DNA of 64,000 nt from Montifringilla adamsi (taxonomy: Eukaryota > Chordata > Aves > Passeriformes > Passeridae). The stretch lies in contig JAGGNK010013114.1 in the NCBI GenBank assembly GCA_017590115.1, forward strand, positions 1,984,001 to 2,048,000, written 5' to 3'. Both the position numbers and the translations under genes were made by a program. The number at the start of each line of letters is the position of its first letter. The stretch's first letter is position 1. Positions 35,201-46,001 of this stretch are shown one piece after another. The notes below the pieces were generated by a model that saw only the letters and a program-made list of their open reading frames with translations, was not told where the DNA came from and searched no databases.

Positions 35201-36569
35201 TGTGATAATTCTCATCTCCTAGCCAAACAAATACTGTCTGAGAATTCTAGTTAAACAAACTTCTTTTCATGTGCTGTATGCAAATTACTTGTTTGTGTTA
35301 CAGATGATGTGTAGTGACCACTGAGGCAAAGACAGATAGTAGTGGGCAAGAATCAGTTCTTTATTTTACATCCCTGACTAGCCTTTGGTCATCACTGGCA
35401 CTGTGGGATTGTTCAGCAGCTGGCACAAAATACTTCCTCACTGGAAGAATTAAAATAGGAAAGGCTGAGTGTTGAATAAAAATGCACATTTCATAAAGTT
35501 TTTCAAGATAATTACTGGTGCTAAAATTCTGGGATTTTTTAGGATTCATGGAAGTTCTTGCAGATAAAATGCTGATGAACTGAATGTACATGAAGGACTA
35601 ATTTTGACCTCCCTGAATAATGATAGCACTAACTTGGTACTTTCTTTTTGTGTCTGTGTTAATGAATGACATTTTGTACTACTTGACTAGATCTAATTTC
35701 CGGCATTCTTTCATGTTCCAGGCAGCCAAGTCACATTTTCCCTCCTAAGCATGTCACTAAGATTACCTTTCCCTTATAATCACCTATCAAAAGGATTTTG
35801 TGATAGCATGGGGAAGAGTGGTGTATTGAGGTGTACTTCAAGAACCTGTGTGTAGCACTCTTTGCATTTTTCCTTTTAAGCTCAGTTCTAGAGGTTTTTG
35901 TTGTTTTTTTTTTTAAGATCTGAATGCTCAGCAGGGGTGCCATTTTGACTTTGAAGAAAATATCTGCCTTTTCTGATAAAATTAATGTGATTCCAATAAT
36001 AAATGTTCAGCTTTCACAAACTGCTCAAATAATGCATTTCAGTTGTGACAGGGGGAACTGTGTCTTTGTCAAAATTAATGTCCCATGGTTACTGTAAGCC
36101 TAATGTAGAATCCAGTTATATCCACTGGAATTCTTTCAATAATTCCTGGAAATTGTTATAATGGGTCACGTTTTAATTGTGACTTCATCCAACACAATGC
36201 TTTGTAAAATTTACATATTTTGGTATGTGGGCTTTAAGATTAGTGTTGGGTTGGGGATTTTTTTTTTTACTGTTACATCACTACTTTTTAATAGTTAAGC
36301 CATGCTTTCTCAGCAAAGGAGTTTATTTTTTGCTTTGCACTTGTCCTGTTCTTGGGAAAATAAACTGATTTGTGAATTTGTAACAAAAATCAAAGAAATT
36401 TAAATTTCAGGCTGGTTTTGGTTTCTTACAACACTTCTATCATCCACACTCTGGGAGCTGGACCAACACAAAAATATTTGCATAGGCTGTTAAGTCATTG
36501 GACTGAAATTCTGACTTAGCTGATATGAACATATTTTATTATTTTCACTGAGACAATTTCTTCTATACC
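32231..36569. other. Unique non-coding DNA, no gene seen
   Basis: No open frame above about 120 codons and no recognised domain. Minor features are T and A runs, a perfect 8-bp hairpin AACACAGG/CCTGTGTT with an AAAA loop (34329-34348) and a GAGAGGC/GCCTCTC inverted repeat near 33238-33268. Confidence 0.55.
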
Positions 36570-37144
36570 TGGCCTGGTTTTGACTGGGGTAAAACTAATT
36601 TTCCTCGCAGTGGTTAGTATGGGACTTTGTTTTGAATGTGTGCTGGAAACTGTGTTATTAAAGCAGGGATGTTGTACTGCTGAGCAGGGCTTGCCCAATG
36701 TCAAGAGTTTTTCTGCTCCTTACCCCGCCAGTGAGTAGGCTGAGGGTGCTCAGGGAGTTCTGAGCAGGCACAGGTGGGATAGCTGACCACAACTGACCAG
36801 TGGGATATCTCACTCTGTCTGGCATCATGCTCAGCATGTAAAGGGTAGGGAAGAAGAAGGGGAGACTTTTGGAGTGATGATAGTCATTTTCTCCAGTTCC
36901 TGTTACTCCCTGTGATGGAGCCCCACTCTTCTGGGAATAACTGAACACCTGCCTGCCCATGGGAAGTGATGAAAGAATTCTTCATTTTTGCTTTTCTTGT
37001 GCACCACTTTTGCTTTACCTGTTAAACTGTCTTTACCTCAACCCACAATTTTTCTCTTACTCTTCCAATGTTTTCTCCCATCCCACTGGAGGAGCAAGTG
37101 AGCAGCTGGTGGTATCGGTTGCTGGCTGGGTTTAAAACATGATG
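36570..37144 (+). mobile_element. Solo LTR, avian ERV family A, plus orientation
   Basis: Same family as 9368-9916 but on the plus strand and more complete (about 575 bp). Ordered blocks: TGGCCTGGTTTTGACTGGGG at the start, GTGTGCTGGAAACTGTGTTA, the CAGTGAGTAGGCTGAGGGTG block, ACTGACCAGTGGGATATC, CATGCTCAGCATGTAAAG with a decayed TATA box (about 36836), GAACACCTGCCTGCCCATGG, TTTGCTTTACCTGTTAAACT, CTTTACCTCAACCCAC, TCTCCCATCCCACTGGAGG and GGCTGGGTTTAAAACATGAT at the end. No flanking duplication is evident and no viral genes adjoin, so it is an old solo LTR. The 100-codon minus-strand frame inside it is not a gene. Confidence 0.88.
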
Positions 37145-38150
37145 ATGGTGAGCAGACAACTGATGGAAAAAAATCTATTCAACCAGCAGTCCCTTCAGAC
37201 AGGAACTTGAAATTGTCTTAGAAGGTCTGTGCTATCTCTTTGGCCTCTTCTAATCACACCTTCACAAATTTGATTTACCAGCACATTCATAGATAAGAGG
37301 ATGCCTTGGACATATTCATATCAATGTATTTTTCCATGAATATTTGTTGAGTCCTGTTCCAACTACTTCTCTATTTTTTTTTAAACATATATGTATTTTT
37401 ACACTTTAGAATTACCAGGCAAAAAAAAAAAAAAAAAAAAAAAATCAAAATGAAAGAAAATAATCCAGGAACAGAACTATAAAACTCACTGACTAAACCA
37501 TCCCACTGTTCAGGATGGTCTTTGAGACAGTTCACAGGCTTTGCAGCTGCCCTCTCTTCTAGCAGGGGTTTCCTTCCATGAATTGGGTGACCAGCTGGTT
37601 AGTTATGGAAACATTAAATTCAATGAAGGATAGATATTATGAAGATGTAAAGTGGATGTTTTGGGTACTGTTTAGGCAAAAGAGGTTTTCAGGGAGTAGT
37701 CCAATTATTTGCAAATACACAGGTTCCCCTGAACTCATTGGCAGCAGCCCAGGCAGTTTTTTCATCTGAAGATCTGTAATCATCCCTCTTCAACACTTTC
37801 TGAGAAGCTGTGTCTCATGTCTCACGATGAGTTCCTTATGACTATTCTGTTTTTAAGCCTGCAGTGTGCAAATCCCTATCTTTAGCACCTACTTCTCCAG
37901 GAAAATCCCTGTAAATACATCTAGATTTTTACTGGTTTTGAATTATATGGTATGTGGCATTGAATAATAGTTGCCTTACAATATTGGTGCAATTGTAGGC
38001 ATAGGATTTCTTTCCATGTTATGAAAGACTAGCATTTATTACAAGAATTATGTCTATCCAGGCATGTGCTCATCTATGGATGGAATAGTATTCTGACAGC
38101 AGCTGCAATGAACTTTCAGCATGAAATTTTCTTTTTTTTTTTTCCCAACT
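37145..38150. other. Unique non-coding DNA
   Basis: AT-rich sequence with a 24-A run at 37421-37444 and no gene signal. Confidence 0.55.
37421..37444. repeat. A homopolymer run
   Basis: Twenty-four consecutive A. A recent slippage product or an A-tail; no retroposed body recognised to its left. Confidence 0.9.
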
Positions 38151-38550
38151 GGCTTATAGAAGTTTATTTTAAATCACACAGAATGGATGGCAAAACTTGT
38201 GAAAATGCTGCTGTACTTTGTAATACGTGACTATGATGAAATTCACTGCACAAACAACGAGATACAAACAGCAAATATTTTACAAGCATTCCATAGGCTC
38301 ATAACAATGCATAAAACACGTATTTCTAAATGATTAAATGATGATTCATACACTGTAAATAATGATTTATAGAGAGTTCAAAGCAGAGAAATTTGCTGGT
38401 ATTAATTGATTGCTGTAGATAATTCTCTCAGTTCAGTCATTCATGGTTTGGACATGAATGGATTTAAATTAATAACTGGTACTTTAAGAATTTAAATCCA
38501 CTGAAAATGCCCTCAGAACATCTAGCTCCTCTTCTGTGAGAGTTCTCAGT
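38151..38550. promoter_or_regulatory. Possible conserved non-coding element
   Basis: About 400 bp without any repeat signature, AT-rich but of high complexity, with many motif types used by developmental factors: GATTAAATGATGATTCAT (38331-38348), ATTAATTGATTGCTG (38401-38415), ATTTAAATTAATAACTGG (38462-38479). In my reading it has the texture of a vertebrate conserved element. No conservation data are available, so this is a guess from composition. Confidence 0.2.
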
Positions 38551-41434
38551 TTATTCTGCTTTTTTCATGATTTGTTTATGTGTTTATTACTAGTATTTTC
38601 AGAACGTTCTTGATGGCATTTATGTTTATTTTTTACAAAATTACTGCCTTAGCCCTTAAAGGTAGCAGACCATTATTTATTTTTATGTCATATCATTTTT
38701 ATTGTTAAGCTTAATCTTTACTAGTGTTTATAAATTTCCTGCAAACAATTCTGAGCACACAATTAGATTGTGTTGACTGCTGCTTCTTGAGCCAGATGAT
38801 GATTAGAAATTGTATGGAATTCAAAACATTTCCAGCTCAAGGAAAACATTTCGTTCATAGGCTAATATGCAGTTGGATCCAAACTTTTTAATGTTTCCAA
38901 TAAATGCCTCTGGGCAAACGAGAAGTATTAGTAAATAGGACAGATAAAGAAAAATATCAAAACCCAGCTCAAATAGCTACAGAAAACCAACTAAAAACAT
39001 TTGCCAGTGCTCTGGAGAATTAAACATTCATTACAAAGTCACTGTGTAGTGTAACTGGGAAGCAATGCCATCACACACGCAAATGATACCTCCTAAACCT
39101 TTGTTCATAATCTGAACATTTACATGAAAGCCAAATATTCCCGAAAGAGATTAAACTTACCCAGGCCCAAGTCTCTGGTATGACTTCAGAAAATGAAATG
39201 TACTGATTCACAAGTGTTACAAACTACAGAAAATGAGCCATGGCGTGGCCTAGCTAAAGGCAAAAAAACTTGCAGTACTCATGTTCATTTGCAGAATGGT
39301 TTGTCTAGCCTGAAGGTATAGTGGTTTTTTATATAAACCAAAAATTAGCAAGTAAGAGGCTGAGAACCCTGGCACTTTAGTCTGGTTTCAACCCTGCTTG
39401 TCAGATTTGAAGCCTCCATGTTCCTAAGAGTGAACTTGAGACTGACAGTGGCAGTGTGTGAGGAAGAGGAGGAAAGGAAACACTTGTGTTCACTACGAAA
39501 AAGCACTGGGAGAGAGCATAAGGCTCCCAGTGGCCTCTGGATGCTAAGGCAGCCTTCAACTGAACAGAGGAAACAGCTTTTCTAGCCAAGAATAAACAGA
39601 GAAGTTTGTGGCAAAAGTCATACAGGAAGAAGCAAAATGGAACTGTGGACCACCAGTCACAGTGGGCTTTGGTGACAGATGGACTAAGAGAGGAATCAGG
39701 CATGGAGGGACAGATTAGAATTCCCTATTACCAACATGAAAGATGATCAGTGGAAAGATATCACATGAATCAACAAGTACCTGGGTGAGATGCCAGAAGC
39801 AGAGTTGAGGAAGGTGTTAAGTCTTCTGTCCCAAATAGCCTGTCTTGGAGAGACAGCACAACAGGCTAAGTAGTTATGAGGTACTGCTTTTGTTAGTGGT
39901 TGAGGGATTGGCCGCTTCAAGGTAAGAAAAAGCCTTGCCAACAGGTACCAGTGGACACCAGAGGGTTTCTGGCTGGCGGGCATCTGGATTAAAAGGTGCC
40001 TGAATGTGTTATGTTTGCTCCAAAGCTTTTGGACTACTGTTCATCTTGTATCTGGCCCTGGTTCTGTACACTGACAGGCTACATGGAGGCAGATTGACAG
40101 TGAATTTGTGCTGATGCCTTCAAAACCTTAAACAGAGTTCACTGTACATCCCAGTGGTGTTGCAGTTTTCCTCCCGCCTAGTTGTATGTGTGCATATGCT
40201 ACCTCTCACTTTACGTCCCAGCATTTCTGGCAGAGAAGTTGTGAACTTCTTCCTGTGATCTACACATCCCCTTTCCTCCATCTCTTGTCAGTACCTCTCT
40301 TAACATCATCATAAAGTTATATTTAGAATGATTTCACATGACACAAGAGTGTGTGATTATGTACCTCTGCATGTGGCGTTTTACTCTTGATCTTGCTCCA
40401 TTTTGTTATTAGGCCATGCCATTTGGTTGCATCAATTTGTATTTTAAGAGAACTATTTATAACACTTAAAAATAACTTGTGAAACTGCTGTATATGTGTT
40501 CTGTAGCACATGTACAGCTTAGTATGTGAAGAAGAAAGTAGGCTTTTTCCAGTTAAGTAAAATAGCCAGAAATATGTTTTCCACAAAACTAAGTAGCTTT
40601 TTTCCCCCCCCCCACATTCACTCACAAAGTCTTCTTAATGTTATTTATGTGTTCTCCCAATGCACATTAACAGCAAGGTGGGCAGTGGTGGTGGGTGGCA
40701 GCAGTTTAATATTTCACAATACTAAAAATACTAAGAAAAGATGTCTTGTAACATCACCAAGGACAGACGTGCTGTAAACACAGGAGGTCAGTGGGATTTC
40801 AGGGGGCCTTGTCCACCTTGGTACCTTAGAAACCTGGACTAAATGCTATGCCCTGGAGCAGCTAAAGGTTAAAGAGAAGAAACTCAGGGAAGAGAATAAT
40901 GCTTAAGCTGCAGTGACATACAAAGACTTTATAGGGAGGAATGAGAAGGCAAAGGAAGAAGAGGAGGGATCCAGGGAGCAGCTGAAGAAGCTGCTCGCCA
41001 AGAGAGGATCATTTGTAAGAAACAGGAAGAAAGGTAGCTGAACAAGGAGAACAAGGGCAAAAGAGGTGACCTGCTGAGGAGATTGCAGCAAACAGGTGAT
41101 CATGGTGGCAGGTGCTTGGGGACAAAGTGTCAAGAGTCTTAGAATGTCCCTGCAGCTCCAGCAGCTGCATCTGCCAGCGTCGGGATCTGCCAGCCTCTTC
41201 TCGAGCCCCTCACCTCTTCTTTGCCACCTGCTAACTGATGGCTGCTAATTGCCTCCAAGCACCTACACGTGAAAAGGTAGACAGAGATGCCAGGTAGTAG
41301 AGACAGCCCCAGCCACATCCACAGCTATTATTTCCCCTCCCATTTCAATATTTTTATATGACCCTGCAGGTGTTTCTACTGGTGCAGTCTCTGGCTGCTG
41401 TCCTAGAGCAATCTGGGCATCTTCACAGCTTTAC
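38551..41434. other. Unique non-coding DNA, purine-rich stretch near 40.9 kb
   Basis: No gene supported. A G/A-rich stretch (about 40870-41060) and the moderately GC-rich part around 39400-39990 are open in minus-strand frames of 76-100 codons but match nothing I recognise. A run of C (40606-40614) after TTTTT is a short simple sequence. Confidence 0.5.
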
Positions 41435-41624
41435 CTTTCCAGGAACAAGCCCTCTTGCGTAACTGTGGTGTGCACTCATTTTGTTAGGTCTCCTGCTGCC
41501 TTGGACCTCTGCCTGATTGCAATTGGGTCCTTCAGAGACAGAGTCATTCTTGTCAGAGCTTTCACCCAGCAGTGCTGTGAGACCTATGTAAGAATAATCT
41601 TTCTCATTTTCTGGAATCCCAACT
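41435..41624 (-). other. Candidate internal exon, minus strand, unrecognised
   Basis: On the minus strand, TTGTATCAG precedes 41624 (acceptor-like, with only a modest pyrimidine tract further up) and GTAAAG follows 41435 (donor-like, after GGAAAG). The 190-nt segment is open in the frame that starts with the last base of a split codon and ends on a complete codon, giving 63 residues beginning VGIPENEKDYSYIGLTALLG and ending with SYARGLVPGK. The peptide is hydrophilic with acidic and serine-rich parts, unlike the hydrophobic chance frames nearby. I do not recognise it. Chance is a serious alternative because the acceptor is weak. Confidence 0.2.
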
Positions 41625-43689
41625 CTGATACAAGTTTTTAACAAAAATGAGCACAGCAGAGCACCTAAGGAGGCTCTGATAGAAGCTAAAGCTAGAGAAA
41701 ATGAAGATAGCTGGGTAGGATTACTGCAATGCTATTGTTTTCTGGGTTCCGTATTAATTTGGTTTTTTATATGCCCTGAACATTTGTAGATTTGACTTAA
41801 GCTCACTGTAAGTCAAGCTATAGCACAAGTACAGATATAGGATGGTGAGGATGTCTGTTATTCATTCATTCCCTTGGTATAATCTGCCCAGTCAGATATG
41901 CTCATGTCAAATTAGAATACGAGGCTTATGTTGTCCCTTGTGCTTATCTAACACAAGGATAGGCCACAAGAAAATTCATCGATTTTGTGTGCTTCTGCCT
42001 TTAGTATTTTTCTTGAGTGAATCTGGCTGTACAAAAGTCTGATTGTTCCTATTGCCCAATGCATTTTTATATTACAGAAGTAAACAAAATTGAGTTTCTG
42101 TAGTCCTTTTGATTGCAACCTCCTCCAAATTTGTTGCTGAGATACGTGTACATGCATTTTTTTCCTTACTGTACTGGATCTGTATTCTTTAACAAAAGAA
42201 TCTGCACCAATAGTTCTAAAAAACTATTTGTATGCTGAGATAAGAAGAGTTTAATCAAAAGTGTTTGATTTCACTTTTAAAAAATCAACTTCTCTTAAAG
42301 ATAAGTTTGTTTAAAATGTGATAATCAACTTTTCTACTGCTGATTGCTATGAAGTGTGAATCTGGAGTAATAAAATTGGGAGATACCTGGTTGGTGTAAG
42401 AAAAAGGATTGGGGGCAACAGTACCATTTAAAAAAGACCAGGTACAGGGCTAGAGTCTAGGTCCTTTTGCCATCTTTTCTCAGCATGTTGGCTTTGTCAT
42501 GTCACTTGGGGCAGTTAGGTCTGACTGATTGTAGAGCTACAACTCAGTGCCTTGGTCCTGAGCACAGACCTTGTCCTGCCTCAGTGTCATGTGTGGATGG
42601 GGATGTCATATCAATGGCACAGAGGAAGTTAAACAAGCTCTTTGCTAAGATATTTCAGAATTTCAGCTTCCCTCTCAAGAATGGAAAGATCCAAGGCATG
42701 TATATCAATTTTCCCTCTTAGACCTTTGGGTTATCACTTGGGCTGATGTATCTAGGGGTCTCTCGCAGAAAAGCTCCCTGGGCTGTATTTGCCCTGAGGG
42801 TCAGAGTACAGTGATGTTTTAGCATTGTGTCACTTAGCATTGTGTCAGACTGGGGGGGCATTTCTTCCAGTGACGTTACACAGGATGGAGCTGAAGTAGA
42901 ATGAGAAATCTCAGATCTGAAATTCCTTCTATTTAGGGGAAAACTCAGAATAAAATTTGTTTCAACATTTTCCCACTTTTAGTTCTGCAAGTTACAAGTG
43001 TGTGAGTTCCATCAGATTGTTTCTGTTTGGTTTTATACAACAGAACTGAGGAAACAGTCACTTTCCAAGCCACTTAAAAAAAATAAAAATTGAAATTTAC
43101 AATATTGTTATTATGAGTCATCAATTTCACAAGCTTGCAACTATTTTCCCAGAAAGATTTGCCCCATTTGATTTTCAGCTTTTTTTTCTGAAAAAAAGCA
43201 CTTGAAACTCTCATTTTTTTCTAAGCTACCTGCAAACCACATTAAAGACAGACAGTACTAATGCTGAACTGATGTCTTTCAAAAGAATACTTATTTTATT
43301 TATTTTATTTTATGTGGTAAGCATATCAATGCCAATTCTAGAGGTTACATAATTTGTATATCTGTGGTAACTACCTATAAATAGGCCTACCTATACTGGC
43401 CTGTTGACAAGCCTGTGTGAAAACTCAAAGTGAAACTGTGGAAAAACAGAAAATAAAAACTGTTGTCTTGCCACAAGCAGATGAATTTCTATCATATTTG
43501 TAGTCTTGGAAATTTACAGCAACCGTTTTGGGTGAGGAAAAGGGAAATGTGCTCACTTCAGTTATCACACTTCCATAACAATAGCAACAACAAAAAAAAA
43601 AATCCCAAAAGACTGTAGACAAAACAAAGCACAGGAGTAGGACAGAGACTCAGAAGTAAGCAGGGAATTTTCATGAGGAATTTTTGAAA
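41625..43689. other. Unique non-coding DNA
   Basis: AT-rich sequence, with a TATTTTATT-type run at 43290-43311 and a 13-bp direct repeat TAGCATTGTGTCA at 42820-42832 and 42835-42847 separated by two bases. No gene is supported. Confidence 0.55.
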
Positions 43690-44110
43690 GGGCTCGGGCT
43701 CAATCTGACTGCAGCAGTATGTCATCTTGCAAAGATCTAATTCCTATTTGTTCTGCCTGAGGAATACCTCATCTTATTTATCTGAAGATAAGAGAATGTA
43801 AGATAGAGATTCTCTCTCGCAGGCAGAACCAAGCTGAGAAAGGGAGAAAATTAAACTGGCTTCTCTGCAGCTGGCATAAATCAGAGCATGCAATCATTTT
43901 ACGAAACCACAGGCTCATCTCATTGGCACACATATGACCCTTTAAGATTATTCTGCTGCTACATGACTTCCAGGTGATCAGGCTAAAATGGTCAGTGCTG
44001 AATTTCTGATAACATGCATTTAATTTACACAGATGTGAGAAAATTTCCAGAAGTGCACTGAGAAGGAGAAACCAATTGAAGAACGCTTCTAGTAAATTGT
44101 TAATAGTTTA
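43690..44110. promoter_or_regulatory. Possible conserved non-coding element
   Basis: Complex, repeat-free sequence with GATA-type sites (TTATCTGAAGATAAGAGAAT, 43779-43798), a TGATAACATGCATTTAATTT block (44008-44027) and GCATAAATCAGAGCATGCAA (43874-43893). It resembles slowly evolving vertebrate non-coding DNA. This is inferred from composition, with no alignment behind it. Confidence 0.18.
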
Positions 44111-45355
44111 AATACTCAAATCAAATAGATTCTTTAGACACATTTCAGCCAAGTGGAGACATGTAAATGAACCTGATAAAACATGCAAAAGTGGTGAAAC
44201 AGCAATAGTTTCATGTTGCTGTAAGCATGGGTTAGACTGCTTTTAAAATGGCTTTCACCTTCAAGCAGTTTAGAACAGAGATGCATTGGAACAAGCCTAT
44301 GATTTCCGAATGCCTTTCATATAAAGAAGGACTTTGTTTGCCATTCAGCAATTCTGATTTAACATTGCCCAATTTGGAATGATCCAGTACTTCCTGTCCA
44401 AAGGAAGTATAATAAACATAGAAATTTTTTTGACAAACTTCTCATCTGTTTAAAGTATGAGATACTTAAATTCTATCTATGCAAAAAATTAATCTGCTTC
44501 CTTTTGTGTGCAACATCTACGTTCAGAAAACTCTAAGATTAGTCCGTCACCTTCTTTCTTCCCCTCTAGGACTATAGTCAAACACAAGCAAAAATTGTTC
44601 CTTTTAGATTGATTTCAGCAGATTATGAATTGATTCCCTCTTGTGATGGCCCAGTGGGGTGGGACAATACTGGATGACAAGAGATTTCATGGGGGTGTAA
44701 GGCATGACGTCTGCATCCAGTCTCTTCTTGGGCTAAGAGACAAGGAGGAAACTTGCTTTTGTGGGCTGCCTGCTTTAGCCAGCGGTGTGTGGTGTGATCC
44801 ATGTAAATGAATACCTACAAGAATGCTGCACAATTCTGCTCAGCCTGTGTGCAGTCACAGAGCCAGAGGCTGAGTAGCTATAACCACCCAAGAAGTTCAG
44901 TAATAATCCCTAAAGACCATTACAGCTGAAATGCCTTATTGATGTTGTGAAACAAAATCATAACAGCAAAAAGCTGGAGTCAGAGTATGTATTTGGCTGA
45001 GTATACGGAGCGCAGCTGCCTCTTGGCAGTTTCATTTGTACCTGAATTACTGTAGCCAATTCCTGCATCAGGAAATAAGCCAGAAATTTAAAAAGCTGAA
45101 TGAAGGACTTATGTGTTTAAAGATCTCTGATAACATTGCTGGGACTTTAAAGCCTGTAAGGAAATAGACATCTGCATAATGAAATATATCTTTCAAGTTA
45201 CATGGCAAAGTTAGTATATTTCTACTTTTCCCCACAAAAAGACTACTTGCATCACTTCATGTGGAAGAGGTGCGTTGAGTCCATATGTAAAACAAAAAGA
45301 TGGTCAAGATCCATGCCCTAAAATGTCTTGAATTCACTAAAGCATTTTTATCATG
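44111..45355. other. Unique non-coding DNA
   Basis: No gene and no recognised repeat up to the left target-site duplication of the ERVK-like LTR. Confidence 0.55.
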
Positions 45356-45361
45356 CTATAC
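45356..45361. repeat. Left target-site duplication, CTATAC
   Basis: The six bases CTATAC directly precede the LTR and are repeated exactly after it at 45996-46001. A 6-bp duplication is typical of class II (ERVK/beta-like) retroviral integration. Confidence 0.9.
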
Positions 45362-45995
45362 TGCCGCGCTGCTGTCCGAGTTTCTCTACTCCCCCGGGCA
45401 GGGGAGGAGGTTGCACCGGCTGAGACCAAGGCACCGCAGCCGACAGCCGGGGGGGCACTTCCTAGATGCGCCGGGGCGTCCCGGGAGCGCCTCAGCAAGG
45501 GGCAGCAGCAAGCAGCAGGCAGGCGAAGTAGAAGAAAGAAAGGAGGGACCCTTCTCGGGGGTAAAATCCAGAGCCCTTTATTAACTCCAGGGGAACCAGC
45601 CGAGCAGGGACCACGAGGCTGGAAATACAGCAGCTTATAAAGGGGGCGGAAACACAACACGTTAACCAATGAGGGAGAACTAGGGAGTGAACAAACTAGT
45701 GAGAAACATGCCGGCTAGCCAATAGGGAATGTGACAGGGAGGGACTCTTGTTCCTGACCCAATCACCCACCGAAGAGAGGAGAACTTTCTGGAAAATGGG
45801 AAGGAGACAGTGGGTGATGGACAGGAACTTGGGGAGGGATTGACAGAAGGTAACCAGGGAAACAGGGGAGGAGAGAACGAATTGACACTCTCAGAGAGAG
45901 AGGTTCCAGGGGAGGGGGAGAGGGGGATCCCAGGACCGAACCATTATAGCTTTAGGGGATAACAGAACACACCAAATGAATCCTGAGCCACAACA
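45362..45995 (-). mobile_element. ERVK-like solo LTR, minus orientation, 634 bp
   Basis: Read on the minus strand it begins TGTTGTGGCTCAGGATTCAT and ends in CAGCGCGGCA, the TG...CA ends of a retroviral LTR. It has a TTTATAA box (45641-45635) followed about 55 bases later by an AATAAAG polyadenylation signal (45582-45576), so U3, a short R and a GC- and CpG-rich U5 can be placed in order. Flanking CTATAC duplications are perfect. There is no internal viral sequence, so this is a solo LTR left by recombination between the two LTRs of a provirus. High CpG content and the intact duplication point to a fairly recent insertion. The frames at 45300-45669 and 45353-45640 are translations of this LTR and not genes. 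Confidence 0.95.
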
Positions 45996-46001
45996 CTATA
46001 C
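45996..46001. repeat. Right target-site duplication, CTATAC
   Basis: Exact copy of 45356-45361, directly after the LTR terminus. Confidence 0.9.

Noticed and set aside
36658..36960. 100-codon minus-strand frame
   Set aside because: Lies entirely inside the family A LTR and is antisense to it.
45300..45669. Three overlapping frames of 94-110 codons
   Set aside because: They lie in the GC-rich U5/R part of the solo LTR, where stop codons are rare.
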